64,000 bases of DNA from positions 21,402,708 through 21,466,707 of the forward strand of contig CM073896.1 in assembly GCA_037176705.1 (NCBI GenBank). Reading direction: 5' to 3'. The position numbers and the translations under genes were made by a program. Source of the DNA: Molossus alvarezi. Taxonomy: Eukaryota; Chordata; Mammalia; Chiroptera; Molossidae. The notes under the pieces were generated by a model, which worked only from the letters and a program-made list of their open reading frames with translations, was not told the DNA's origin and searched no databases. Shown one piece after another: positions 1-10,948 of the stretch (positions are counted from its first letter, which is position 1; each line of letters opens with the position of its first letter).

Positions 1-979
1 AAACCATAAATTACCTAAAAGTAGTAAAAATCTGGTCCTCACAGAAGATAAGAAAAGAATCTAGAGCACATGGCTTCCATTTTCCGCTTCTCAATTTGTA
101 CAATATTATTATTTTAATAATATACAGAACACATGACTACAAATGTATTTTTGAAACTTTATAAATCATTATATTTATACAATAATTTTTAAAAAAATTA
201 TGATAAAATAAATAATGTATACACTTATTATATAACCAATCAATATATGTTATATGATTTTATACAATGTACTTAATATATATTATTTAATTGATATATA
301 CATATGAATTTTTCCTATTAATCCGTTTCCCCTTGTAATTTTCCATTATAGAATTTTTCTAACAAAAGTACATTCTTAGATTTTTCTTATTATGCATTAG
401 TTAGTGGCAAACTCTTCCTTTATTTCATCTGAATTTTGCCTTCATTCTTAAAAGATATATTTTGCTGAGTTTAGACTTTTACAAAGCAGTTATTTTCTTT
501 TATCAGAGTGGAGGTGTCTGTTGATTTCTGCCTTGTGTCTTTCACAGAGAGGTCTCTTTTGTTATGACTGCCACTTCTATTAAGGTCATTTGTCTCCCCT
601 GTCTCCCAATCCTGCTTCAAAATTTCTTATTACCTTTGGTTTTCTTTAGTTTATTTCTGCTGTATTGGTATGGATCTTTAAAAAAAATTATTTGATAAAT
701 TTCTAAGGATTTTAGAACCGGTGGTTTGGGATAATTCATTTGTTTTTTAAATTTTCAGCCATTTGTTCCTCCAATGTTGCATCTGACCCTTTTCTGGCCT
801 AGAAAGATGTTACCTTTCTCCAGAGAAAATTTAAAGTCAGAAACCAATTTAATCCAAGTCCAGGTCCTGAGGTGCTCAGGACATGGAGGTGATGCTCACC
901 AGACTGCAGTCTCATCCAAGGCTGTTTACTTCCGGTTCACATTCCTCGGTGAAGTCACTCCTTGTATTTCTGCTCTAAA
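1..979. other. AT-rich unclassified sequence
   Basis: No gene, RNA or confidently recognised repeat is visible. The stretch is very AT-rich and stops interrupt all frames. The short open frame near 774-1004 has no recognisable domain. Confidence 0.5.
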
Positions 980-1262
980 GTCTTTTTTAGTAAGATATAA
1001 TTGACATGTAACATTGTGGAAATTTAAGATCAGGTGTGTGTTGGTTCAACACATTTATGTATTGCAGTGTGATTCCTACAGTACCATTTGCTAACACCTT
1101 TATCATGTCATATATCTATAATTTCCTTTGTCTGAGAGAATAAATCTTGAGAACATAGATTTAATCTCTTAGCAATTAAAGTTAAGAATGCAGCATAGTT
1201 GACTATGATTGTTATTATATAATGTTGGGCATTTGATCTCAGAACTTATTCATCTATTAATC
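980..1262 (-). mobile_element. Old L1 3' UTR remnant
   Basis: The strand as given reads like the reverse complement of a mammalian-wide L1 3' UTR. It has a degenerate form of the TTGAGATATAATTGACAT block, then a run resembling the 'TCTTAGCAA' and 'ATTAACTATAGTC' landmarks of that UTR. It is diverged and carries no ORF2. It lies directly upstream of the younger L1 that starts near 1275. Confidence 0.6.
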
Positions 1263-1274
1263 TAATTTTGTACT

Positions 1275-2857
1275 TATTTTTTTTTATTCTTAAAAATTCA
1301 TTGTTGATGCTATAACAGGTGTCTTCCATTCCCCCACCCCTTTATCCACCTCCACCCAGCCCGTGCCCTCCCTCCCACACCCTGCCCCCACCATCACCAC
1401 ACTGTTTTCTGTGTCCATGGCTATGGATATATATTTTTTCACTAATCTCTTCATCTTCTTTCATCCAGCTGCCCCCATTCCCACAGACCTCTGTCAGTCT
1501 GTTCCCTGTATCCATGTCGCTGGTTCTATTTTGTTAGTCAATTTATTTTGTTTATTAGAACCACTTATAAATGAAATTATGTGGTATTTGTCTGCCTTTG
1601 CTTGGCTTATTTCACTTAACATAACATTCTCCAGGTCCATCCATCCTGTCACAAAAGGTATGAGTTCCTTATTTTTTATAGCTGTATAGTATTCCATTGT
1701 ATAAATGTACCACAGCTTTTTTATCCACTCTTCTACTGAGGGGCACTTGGGCTATTTCTAGATCATGACTATTGTAAATAATGCTGATATGAACATACGG
1801 GAGCATGTATTTTTTCTGACTTGTGTTTCAGGATTTTTAGATTATATTTCCAGAAGTGGGATGGTTGGGTCCAAAGGCTATTCCATTTTTAATATTTTGA
1901 GAAAACTCCATACTATTTTCCACAGTGGCTGCACCAGTCTGCATTCTCACCAACAGTGCATGAAGGTTTCCTTTTTCCACATCCTGGCCAACACTTGTTG
2001 TTTGTTGATTGATGGATGATAGCCTTTCTGACAGGTGTGAGGTAATATCTTATTGTGGTTTTAATATGTATTTCTTTGATGATTAGTGACACTGAGGATT
2101 TTTTCATATGTTTGTTGGCCATTCGCATGTCCTCTTTACAGAAGTGTTTGTTTTTTTGTTGTTTTGTTTTGTTTTTTTCAGGTCCTTTGTCCATTTTTTA
2201 ATTGGATTGTTTGTTTTCTTGGTGTTGAGTTGTATAAGTTCTTTATACAGTTTAGAAAGTAACCCTTTATTGATGAATCATTGGCAAATATGTTCTCCCA
2301 TACAGTAAATTTCCTTTTCATTTTGTTGATGGTTTCCTTTGCTGTGCAGAAGCTTTTTAGTTTGATATAGTTCCATATGTTGATGTTTTTTCTTTGTTTC
2401 CCTTGTCCTAGGAGATGTATTGGCAAAAATATTGTACTAAAGGTATCTGAAATTTTACTGCCTATAATTTCTTCTAGGATTTTTATGATTTTGCCACTGA
2501 CATTTCAGTCTTTTGTCCATTTTGAGTTTATTTTGTGTGTGGTATACATTAATGGTCTAGTTTTTTGTGTGTGTGCCTGTCTAATTTTCCCAACACAGTT
2601 CATTGAAAAGACTATTTTTACTCCATTGTATGCTCTTGCCTACTTTGTCAAATATTAATTGACCAGAGTGACATGAATTAATTTTTGGACTCTCTGTTCT
2701 GTTCCTTGATCTATAAGCCTGTTCTTGTGCCAGTATCAGGATGTTATGATTACAGTGGTGTTATGGCATAGTTTTGTTTTTGTTTGTTTTTTTACAGTAT
2801 TGTGATACCTCCAACTTTGTTCTTCTTTCTCAAGATTGCTGGACCATACCTCAACAT
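1275..2857 (-). mobile_element. L1 LINE, 3' portion of a 5'-inverted copy
   Basis: On the minus strand this is the C-terminal part of L1 ORF2 followed by a C-rich bat-type L1 3' UTR (as printed, the CCCCCACCCC stretch near 1330). Translatable pieces include 1494-1697 (ending region, MEYYTAIKNKE-like) and 2178-2426 ([15 protein letters not shown] motif, a hallmark of L1 ORF2). Frameshifts and stops break the frame. The element ends at 2857, where the sequence flips to the same L1 in plus orientation, so both blocks are one insertion with an inverted 5' part. Confidence 0.9.
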
Positions 2858-3527
2858 AATAAAAGCCGGATGCAAAAAACCTACAGTTGCCTAGCCAGTG
2901 TGGCTCAGTGGATTGAGCATGGTCCCATGAACCAAGATTTCCTGGTTTGATTCCTTGTCAGGGCACGTGCCCGGGTTGCTGGCTCGATCCCCAATAGGCT
3001 GTGTGTGGCAAGTGGCTGATTAATGTTTCTCTCTTATATGAATGTTTCTCTCTCTCTCTCTCTCATTCCCTTTCTCTCTGAAAAAATAAATAAAAACATA
3101 AACAAACAATACAGAAAACAAACAAAACAAAACAAAAACCTATAGTCAACATCATATTGAATGGGCAAAAATTAAAACATTTCCCTTAAGATCAGGATGT
3201 CTTCTTTTACCACTCTTATTCAAAGCAGTATTGGAAGTCTTAGCCACAGCAATCAGATAAGAAGAAATTAAAAGCATCCAAATTGGAAAGGAAGAAGAAG
3301 TAAAACTGTCATTATTCACAGATGACATGATTTTGTACACAGAAAACCCTAAAGACCACCAAAAAACGACTAGGTCTAATAATGAATTTGGAAAAGTAGC
3401 AGAATACAAAATTAATATTCAGAAATTGGTGACATTTTCATACACCAATAATGAACTAGAAACTAGGAAAACAATCCCATTTACTACTGCAACAAAAATA
3501 ATGTACCTAGGAATAATTTTGTACTCT
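2858..3527 (+). mobile_element. L1 LINE, inverted 5' portion (RT domain)
   Basis: This reads L1 ORF2 on the plus strand, opposite to the adjoining 1275-2857 block. It covers the reverse-transcriptase palm, where the usual FADD catalytic motif appears as TDDMILYTENP near 3315-3355, so the first position has changed. It stops near 3527 at the 'KIMYLGI' region, upstream in L1 order of where the minus block resumes. This is the arrangement expected from twin priming with a small deletion. A VES SINE interrupts it at 2887-3133. Confidence 0.85.
2887..3133 (+). mobile_element. VES-type SINE inside L1
   Basis: The head is tRNA-like with an A box (TGGCTCAGTGG) and a B box (GGTTTGATTCC). It is followed by the GGGCACGTGCCCGGGTTG body, a CT-rich stretch and an A-rich tail. 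Flanks are near-identical duplications, aaaaacctacag (to 2886) and aaaaacctatag (3134-3145). These prove insertion into the pre-existing inverted L1. Confidence 0.95.
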
Positions 3528-3534
3528 TAATAGC

Positions 3535-3770
3535 GTTCTCCCCAATTTCCCCAGCCTATGATAACCTCCATTCTTCTCTCCATTTTTACAAGATTAGTAT
3601 TTTTAGATTATACATGTAATTGATATTATACAGGATTTGTATAATAGAGAAAACTCTGAGTTATCTAACTTGACATACTGTCCTCAAAGTCCATTCATGT
3701 TTTTGCAAATGGCAAGGTATCCTTTTTGTCATGGTTGAATAATATTCCACTATATTTGTATTTCTAAAAG
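3535..3770 (-). mobile_element. Old L1 3' end fragment
   Basis: The printed strand matches the reverse of an old L1 3' region. It has 'CCCCAGCC..TGATAACCTCCATTCT', then 'CATTCATGTTTTTGCAAATGGCA' style text and 'GAATAATATTCCA'. It is well diverged, has no open frame, and abuts the younger inverted L1. Confidence 0.7.
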
Positions 3771-4239
3771 TTTCAGTGTGAAATGTGGTGCAGATGCCTA
3801 GCCTGGTAGATGGTCTCTGTGTATGTTTGTACTTATTTTATCTTTTATAGATAAGCTCCCAAGAAATACTGTTTGATTTTATATTGCAAGAAGCCTGACT
3901 TCAAATCTTTAGGGATCTCTGAGTCTAATATTTCACTACATATTCAGTATTTATGGATTTCTCCTGATTATTACAATAGCCTTAGTTAAATACACATTGA
4001 GCATTTACCTACTGGCACTACTTTTCTTGTTTAAAACATTTGGTTCTTTCATTTTTAATACAATCATATAGTTAATGTTTTAAAGACCATTATTAATATA
4101 ATTTATAAGTTTAATTGTTTCATGGATTTACTCCTATGTTCTCACTTTTTTTCATGTATCTCAGTTTATTTTTGCCACAGTTTGCTATTTAAGAGTCATT
4201 TTAGTGAGGGTTTTTTTTGTTTTCTTTTGTAAAACTGTT
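3771..4239. other. Unclassified AT-rich sequence
   Basis: No gene or recognisable repeat is seen. It lies between two old L1 fragments. Confidence 0.45.
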
Positions 4240-5090
4240 TCACTAATATTCCAATATTAATATTTACTAGTAATTATCTTAGATTTTGTTTTCTGAACAT
4301 GTCTTAATTTTGCTCTTGCTACTAATTTTGTTCATCTGAGTATAAACATCTGAGTTGTTAATGCATTTCAAGAGCATTCTGAAGATATCACACTTTTTTG
4401 GCATTGATGATTACATGTAAGACATTTGAGGTCAATTTAATAACTTCCTTCATGAATATTTTCATCTTGCGGCTTTATAATTTTTTATCTTTTCTTGATG
4501 GTCTGCTCTTTCCTTAAAATGTCAGTGAGTTAGATTTTCATTTATTTATATTAACTAGTTAATCTGAGTGTACTTTCAGAATAGGAGCTTATATCAATTT
4601 CAGTTCTGAAAAAAATTTAGCTATTATTGCTTTAAATATTAATTTTCTGCTATTTTCTGTTTTTTCCTCTTATAACAACTATTATTCAAAAATAGAATTT
4701 TGCAATATATTTCCAGCTTTCTTAACTAATTCTTCATATTTGTATTTAAATTGCTTTTTTCTTCTCTGTTGCATTCTGTGTGAGTTCCATAGTGCTAACT
4801 TACAATTCATTCATTATTTCATTCATCAAGTGTGTTCAGTCTAGAATTTTTCTCACATATTGCATTTCAGTAATTAATTACTTTGAGGATTTCTCATTTT
4901 ATATTTGCTTTTCCTTGTATCATTTTTGTTTGCTTTTCTTTAAAAAAATAAAAAATACTTATTTGTTAAACTGGAATCTATGTACCCATATTTCTCTTTG
5001 AATATTTTCCTGCAATTAAGGTCTTTGAAAGAATCTTTTATAAAGGTCATTTTAAGTGGAAAGTTTTTATAATTCAACTCATACTTTTTT
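4240..5090 (-). mobile_element. Probable ancient L1 5'-region remnant
   Basis: The printed strand resembles, at low identity, the reverse of the long 5' region of mammalian-wide L1. Landmarks are 'CATTCTGAAGATATCA', 'TATTGCTTTAAATATT' and a 'TTCTTCATATTTG' series. No coding capacity is visible. The assignment rests on pattern memory and could be partly wrong. Confidence 0.4.
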
Positions 5091-5117
5091 GGCTACCATG
5101 TCATTAGATTGTTTTTA

Positions 5118-5349
5118 TTTATTTTTATTTTTAAAATATATTTTTTATTGATTTTTTTTTTTTAGAGAGACTTGAAGGGAGAGAGAGGTAGAAACATGGA
5201 TGTGAAAAACAGTGATCTACTGCCTCCTGCATGCCCCCTACTGGGGATCGAGCACACAACCCAGGCATATGTCCTGACCGGGAATCGAACCGGGACCTCT
5301 CAGTCTATGGGGGGATACTCAGTCCACTGAGCCACACTGATGGGCTCAG
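5118..5349 (-). mobile_element. VES-type SINE
   Basis: Minus orientation: the printed strand begins with the T-rich tail and GAGAGA stretch and ends in the reverse of the tRNA head (CCACTGAGCCACAC). The body contains GGGAATCGAACCGGGACCTCT, the reverse B-box region. Flanking duplications are tagattgttttta (5105-5117) and tagattattttta (5350-5362). Confidence 0.95.
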
Positions 5350-5362
5350 TAGATTATTTTTA

Positions 5363-7304
5363 AATGTTTTGTTACTTTGCGTGGTTGCTTTGGATCTGTT
5401 GGAGTGTGGAGTGTTGGTTCTTTCTCCACATCATTTTTGGATCACTTCTTGCTTTGCAGAAATGTCAGTTGCCTCCACTCAACCCTACAGGCCCACAGTA
5501 AAGAAACAAATCATTTATAAAATTTTTATTTTCTATCCTACCGTTATATTCGGCAGGTACAAACACAGACACAAGCAATTGGGCTCAAATCTTAGTTCGA
5601 ATGTTTGTCCATCTGTGCACCTCCCTAGGCTTAAAGCTTCCCAGGATTTATAAACCTAGGTAGTGATTGATATCATTCATTTTATTTTATTTTTTTCATC
5701 ATTCACAAATTTAATGGTATTGGGGACCAAAATTTACTCCCTGGCTTCCTATACTCAATATGGTTCAGAATTTCCATTTTACATGAAGCAATTTAAGTGC
5801 CATTTATCTTGCAGAGGCTGAGCTCCTGGCCAACGCTGAGTTTTTTGCAGCTAGAGCTCAGTAAGCCTGCAGTTTCAGCCCAGCTCATTGCTTCTTGTTT
5901 TTATACTATTTCTGACACACAGAGATTTTTATCTTGCATTTGAGACTAGCGGTGCCTTTAAGTTTTGTTCTTTAATATTATATCAGTCATAACTGGGTGT
6001 TTAGAACAGAGAAGGTGATCAAAGCTTGAACTCCAAGCTTGACCTAAATGCCAGTGACATTGATTTTTCACAAAACTGTGTAGCTTCTCCACAGACTATT
6101 ACACCTGCCTATCGTTCAAACTGATCATATTGACCACACACATAAAGGCACAGTTATAAATTATGCAGCATGCAGCAAAGAGAGCAGAAACGGAATGCCT
6201 CTACCAATGAAAATATTTTTATGCAGCATTGAGTTTGATTTTTCCAAAGTATTCACCTTAATTTGCAGGTGCAACTTAGCTGTGCTATTTCACCTATAGA
6301 CTCAGAGAAGTACTGCTTTTATTTCTCATAAATGCATATCTATGCCAACATTTCAAAGCGTATCTCTTTGACTTCTGGCACTACCATTTTTTCACACTAC
6401 CATATTTTAAGTAAAAACATCTCATATTTTTTATCCTGGACACGATGCTTTTATTTAATAATTGAAAGGAATGGCTTAAGGCACAAAACCTTAGGTCTAC
6501 CTAAAAAGATAGATTTTTTTTGTTTGTTTTTACTTTGTTGTTGGGCTTTGAAATTTTTCTTCATGTTGTATTGTTTTACCTTGCAATTTTTGTCAGATTC
6601 ACATTAATGAACACTGATTCAAGCAGAACCACTTAGACCAAACTGAGTAACAGCTGCAATATTGGCTTTTTCCTTTATGATCATTTTGGTCATTGACTCT
6701 AGGGATTGGGGAAAAAATGAGTATTTTAACTCCTAAGAATTTATATTGCATTTTAATTGAACTGACTTTTTCATCTCAGCAGATATGTAGGCACAGCAGT
6801 GGGCCAGAGGTTTACAGTGTGAGTTTATGAAACACAGAGGTTATTCTTGTGTTATTTATGAAATGTATTACTTTCTTTACAAACAACTATAAACCTACTT
6901 TTGCCTACCACTGTATACATATATATTTTGTATAACGGCATTACTATCTTGAATGCTCTTACATGTTATATCATCATGATGCGGAGTGTGTTTAATGGGC
7001 CTTGGAATTTAACATACTGTTAAACACCAGTTATCACAGCATTGCAAGAAGCCCAAAAAGAATGATTTAACTGTTCAATTGGGCTAAATTTTAAAGCTGT
7101 GGCTAAAAACATAAGACACCAGGAATCAAAGTATGAAATACCAGTGGAAAACCTCATGAGATTTCATATCAAACTGATTAACCAAACCTTAAAAATCTCC
7201 AATTTTCAATCTATTTTTATAAGTGATCACTAAAATAGGACAATAAACTATGTAAATTTTATGATATATTTGGCCAGATACTGCCCATGTGAATTTAAAA
7301 AATG
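5363..7304. other. Unclassified sequence, no gene seen
   Basis: About 1.9 kb without a recognisable repeat. Open frames are short and show no domains. The 140-residue frame at 5231-5653 starts inside the SINE and runs into this DNA, so it is not a gene candidate. Confidence 0.45.
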
Positions 7305-7315
7305 ATATTCACTTA

Positions 7316-7575
7316 GCCCTGACCAGTTTTGCTCAGCGGTTGGAGCATCGGCCCACAGATCAAAGTGTCATGGGTTTGGTTCCAGTCAAGGGTACATAGT
7401 TGGGTTGTGATTTGATCCCCATCCCTGGCTAAGTTCATGGGGGAGGCAACTAGTTGATGTATTTCTCTCACATTGATATTTCTCTCTCTCTCCTCCTCCC
7501 TCTGTCCTCCCCCCGCAATCTATTTGAAAATCAATAGAAAAATATCCTTGAGTGAGAATTAAAAAATAAAATATC
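7316..7575 (+). mobile_element. VES-type SINE, GAGGA-hairpin subfamily
   Basis: It opens GCCCTGACCAG and has A-box-like (TTGCTCAGCGG) and B-box-like (GGTTTGGTTCC) segments. It ends with the ATCCTTGAGTGAGAATT form of the 3'-terminal hairpin and an A-rich tail. A perfect 11-bp duplication, atattcactta, flanks it (7305-7315 and 7576-7586). Confidence 0.96.
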
Positions 7576-7864
7576 ATATTCACTTAATGCATAAATAGTA
7601 TGGTGCTCAGTTAAAATCTGAAGGTTAGAGTTTTATTACACATAAAATTTTATTCCATAAATGATCATGAATTAGATATTTTTTTGATGAAGCAAACAGC
7701 AATTTAAAGATTACCTCTGACAGGAAACAATTTTCTTTAAACTACCAAAACAACATATTTATGTTTGCAGCTTTCCAATCACCTTGGTTGTTAGGGGTAA
7801 CCTAAGAGTACCTGGATAAAAGCTTATATATATTTTTTTCTCCCATCATATATATTGAAGCAAT

Positions 7865-7964
7865 ATATATATATATTTTTTGGTACATGCCCCTAGCAGG
7901 AACCGAACCTGGGACTCTGGTCCACAGGCCGACACTCCAACTGCTGAGCCAAACTGGCCAGGGC
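7865..7964 (-). mobile_element. Short tRNA-only SINE
   Basis: Only the tRNA-derived head is present, about 85 bp, running from the reverse of GCCCTGGCCAG back to GGGGCATGTACCA and then straight into an A/T tail. The roughly 130-bp tRNA-unrelated body of the longer VES copies is absent. A 9-bp duplication, tgaagcaat, lies at 7856-7864 and 7965-7973, so the element ends here and is not a deletion product. It shares diagnostic bases with the copy at 10821-10930. Confidence 0.9.
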
Positions 7965-7973
7965 TGAAGCAAT

Positions 7974-8344
7974 GGTTTTTAATGAATAAGATAATAGAGA
8001 AAATAATTATTGGAATATTTGAGGTTATATTGATTCTAATTGTCTCTGTAGTAAGCTATTCCTTCTCCGAGGAAAGAATCATAAGTGTCTTGAGACCTAG
8101 CACCTTCAGCCTGGAAAGTGGGCTGAAGAAATAGCTATGCACATGGCCCAGATTATCCGCATGAATGTAACTTGGCTATATTCTAACCCATAAAACTAGT
8201 TTTACAAGGATGTAAATACTGTGATGCAAATAATTTTAGCCTAAAACATTTTCAGTTGACATAATATTAACCAACTGAACATTACAGTTAATTTTAGCAA
8301 TGTAACCTAGTGGTAAATTTTATAAATCATTTGTATAGCAAAAT
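7974..8344. other. Unclassified sequence
   Basis: AT-rich; no gene or recognised repeat. Confidence 0.45.
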
Positions 8345-8735
8345 GATTTTATTGGATGTATTGTTTTCTATTGCTGTTGTAAGAAATTACCACAAACCCA
8401 GTGTTTTAAAGAAAACTACCATTTGTTATCTCACAGTTACATGGGTCAGAAGTTCAGGCCCAGAGTGACTCAGTTGCATCTTCTGCTCAAGGCCTCATTA
8501 GGCTGAAATGTGTCGACTGTGATTGAATATCATCTAAAGATTAGGATATTTGGGGAAGATTCCAACTCTTTCAACTTGTTGGTCACACATAGTTCCTTGT
8601 AGCTGTAGAATTGAGGTCCCCATGTCCTTGCTGAATGTCATCCCAGCCCTGGTCTCCTAAAGACTGGGTTCCTTCCCACACTTTCCCTGTGGCTCCCTCC
8701 AGAACACTGGGTCAGTTCTCTCACATCCTAACCCA
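8345..8735 (-). mobile_element. MaLR (MLT1-like) LTR remnant
   Basis: The printed strand matches the reverse of an old MaLR-type LTR. It starts with a 'TATTGCTGTTGTAAGAAATTACCACAAA' pattern. It then has a degenerate 'CTCACAG..GGGTCAGAAGTTCAGG', 'CTGCTCAAGG' and 'TTCCTTGTAGCTGTAG' series typical of such LTRs. No internal viral gene is adjacent. Subfamily is not resolvable by eye. Confidence 0.55.
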
Positions 8736-8744
8736 AACTTTTGT

Positions 8745-9625
8745 TTGTAAGATTTTTTTTCTTTCTTTTTTAGTAAATGAACTGGGGTGACTTTGGTTGA
8801 TAAGATTATGTGAGTTTTAAGTGTACTCTTCTATGATACATATAATCTTCATATTGCAGTGTATGCCCCTCACCCAAAGTCAAATCATCTTACATCACCT
8901 TATATTTGACCCCCTTGACCCTTTACTATCCCCACCCCTCTTTCTTCTGGTACCACCAAACTGTTTTCTGTCTCTATGTGTTTTTGTTCATTTGTTTTTT
9001 CTTGTTTTTTCATTAGTTGCTTTCAGTTTTATATCCCACATGTGTGATATCTTAACTTTTTCTGTCAGCTATATGTCACTTAGCATGATAGTCTCAAGAT
9101 TCATCCATGTTATTGCAAATGGCAGTACTGCATCGTTTTTATGGCTGAGTAGTATTCTATCATATATATGTAGCACATCTTCTTTATTCAATCCTCTATT
9201 AAAGGACACTTGGATTGTTCCATGTCTTGGCCACTGTGAATAATGCTGCAATGAATATAGGGGTTCATATATCTGCAAACAAATGTTTTCACATTTTTTG
9301 GGTAGATACCCAGAAGAGGTGTTGTTGGTTCACTCTATTCTCATATTTTAAGGATCCTCCCTACTGCTTTCCATAGTGGCTGTACCAATTTACATTCCCA
9401 CCAATAGTGAATAAGGGTTCCTTTTCCTCCACAACCTTTGCAACACTTGCTGTTTCTTGTCTTGCTGATAATAGCCATTCTAACAGAGGTCAGTGGTATA
9501 TTATTGTAGTTTTAATTAGCATTTCTCTAATAGCTAGTGAAGTTGAGCATTTTTTCATAGATCTGTTGGTGATTTATATGTCTTCTTGGGAGAAGTATAT
9601 GTTCAGGTCCTCTGCCATTCATTAG
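8745..9625 (-). mobile_element. L1 LINE, 3' portion of a 5'-inverted copy
   Basis: On the minus strand it reads the end of ORF2 and the 3' UTR. UTR landmarks as printed are 'CACCCAAAGTCAAATC' and 'TATATTTGACCCCCTTGACC'. Minus-strand frame 9069-9278 holds a degenerate ORF2 C-terminal piece. The orientation flips at 9626, where the same L1 continues on the plus strand. The element is moderately diverged with several stops. Confidence 0.85.
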
Positions 9626-9626
9626 A

Positions 9627-10600
9627 TTTGTATGGAACCACATAAGACGCTAAATACCAAAGCAATCCAGAATAAAAAGAAAAAAGCTGGAGGTATCACA
9701 CCCCATGACTACAAATTATACTACAAAGAGATGTAAACAAAACAGAATGGTATTGGCAGAAAAACATACACACAGACCAAAGTAACAGAATTGAGAACAA
9801 ATAATTTTTATTTATTTATTTTCTCAATTTTTATTAATTTATTTTTGTTACAGATGTTTCTCCTTACCCCCCCTAAACACCCTTTTCCCATCTTGCCCCT
9901 CGCCCTTTAGCATGTTGTCTATGTCTATTGGTTACGCATACATGAACTTACGCATATAAGTTCTTTGGTTCATCTCATCCATCTCCCCAAACCCCCGCCT
10001 CTGAAGTTTGTCAATCTAAACTGTACTCCTTTCTATGTCTCTGGGTCTATTTTGTTCATCAGCTTATTTTGTTCATTATATTCCACAAATAAGTGAGATT
10101 ATGGGATACTTGTCTTTCTGAGAGCAAATGATTTTTGACAAAGAAGCCAAAAACATAAAATGGAGAAAAATAAGCCTCCTCTATAAATGGAACTGGAAAA
10201 ATTGGAAAGCCACATGCAAAAGAATGAAACAAAACTACTGTTTGTCCCCATATATAAAAATTAACTCAAAATGGGTTAAAGACCTAAATATAAAACCTGA
10301 AACAATTGATTACATAGAAGAAAATATAAGTACTAAACTTATGGACTTTGGTCTTAGAGAGGATTTTATAAATTTAACCCTAAAGACAAGGATACTAAAA
10401 GCAAGAATAAATAAATGGGACTATATAAAACTAAAAAGCTTCTGCACAGCAAAAGAAACTGTCAATAGAACAAAAAGGCAACCAACTAAATGGCAGAAGA
10501 AATTTGAAAACAACAGCTCTGACAAGGGGTTAATATCCAAAATATATAGAGAATTTATACAGCTTGACACCAAACAAAGAGACAATCCAATAAAAAAAAA
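9627..10600 (+). mobile_element. L1 LINE, inverted 5' portion
   Basis: Plus-strand ORF2, starting near the KKAGGITPHDYKLYYK region and running to GLISKIYREFIQLDTKQRDNP. It sits head-on against 8745-9625, consistent with twin priming. It is split by a younger minus-strand L1 at 9810-10119. Confidence 0.85.
9810..10119 (-). mobile_element. Short 5'-truncated bat L1 nested in L1
   Basis: About 310 bp of 3' UTR and the last bases of ORF2. It has the C-rich block and the 'GTTGTCTATGTCTATTGGTTACGCATACATG' style UTR landmarks as printed. Flanks are gagaacaaataattttt (9793-9809) and gagagcaaatgattttt (10120-10136). Removing the insert restores a continuous ORF2 text in the host L1, which proves nesting. 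Confidence 0.92.
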
Positions 10601-10649
10601 ATGTTTGTTAGATTTTATATCTACTAGGGCTTTTTTCTATATGAAATGA
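10128..10649 (+). pseudogene. L1 ORF2 C-terminal fragment (173 codons)
   Basis: An open frame within the inverted part of the 9627-10600 L1. It includes the ORF2 landmarks WKATCKRMKQN, INSKWVKDL and [16 protein letters not shown]. It lacks the endonuclease, the RT palm and the C-terminal cysteine cluster, so it has no activity. The last 20 or so codons (from about residue 150) are not L1. The start codon is fortuitous. Confidence 0.85.
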
Positions 10650-10820
10650 GCATATGATTTAATTTTGATCTAGAGAATTACAATATTTACTTACAGTTTC
10701 ACTTACCAAAATACTCCTGTCTCATAGAAGATAAATGTCACTCCTGTCATAAATTAAGTCTTTGTGTGTATTTAGATGTATTTCTCAAAATTCTCTTCTA
10801 TATCGATGTTCTATTTTTCT

Positions 10821-10930
10821 TTTCTTTTCTTTTTTTTTTTTTTCGTGGTACATGCCCCTAGCGGGAACCAACCCAGGACACTCAGGTCCACAGGCCAACA
10901 CTCAACCACTGCGCCAAACTGGCCAGGGTG
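10821..10930 (-). mobile_element. Short tRNA-only SINE, second copy
   Basis: The reverse strand runs from CCCTGGCCAGTTTGG to GGGGCATGTACCACG and then directly into a long A tail (printed as T at 10821-10843). As in the 7865-7964 copy, the body beyond the tRNA head is missing. A perfect 18-bp duplication, tcgatgttctatttttct, lies at 10803-10820 and 10931-10948. The tail and long duplication indicate a young L1-mediated insertion. Confidence 0.95.
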
Positions 10931-10948
10931 TCGATGTTCTATTTTTCT

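Noticed and set aside
5231..5653. 140-codon plus-strand frame
   Set aside because: The first 35 or so codons are antisense of a VES SINE and the rest is unclassified DNA. No domain or splice signal.
8345..8735. An endogenous retrovirus with internal genes next to the LTR-like remnants
   Set aside because: None of the LTR-like remnants (8345, 21300, 25690, 28380) is followed by recognisable internal sequence. They look like solo or fragmentary old LTRs.
8821..9243. 140-codon plus-strand hydrophobic frame
   Set aside because: It is the antisense of an L1 3' UTR and ORF2 end. The hydrophobic look comes from reverse-complemented K/N codons.
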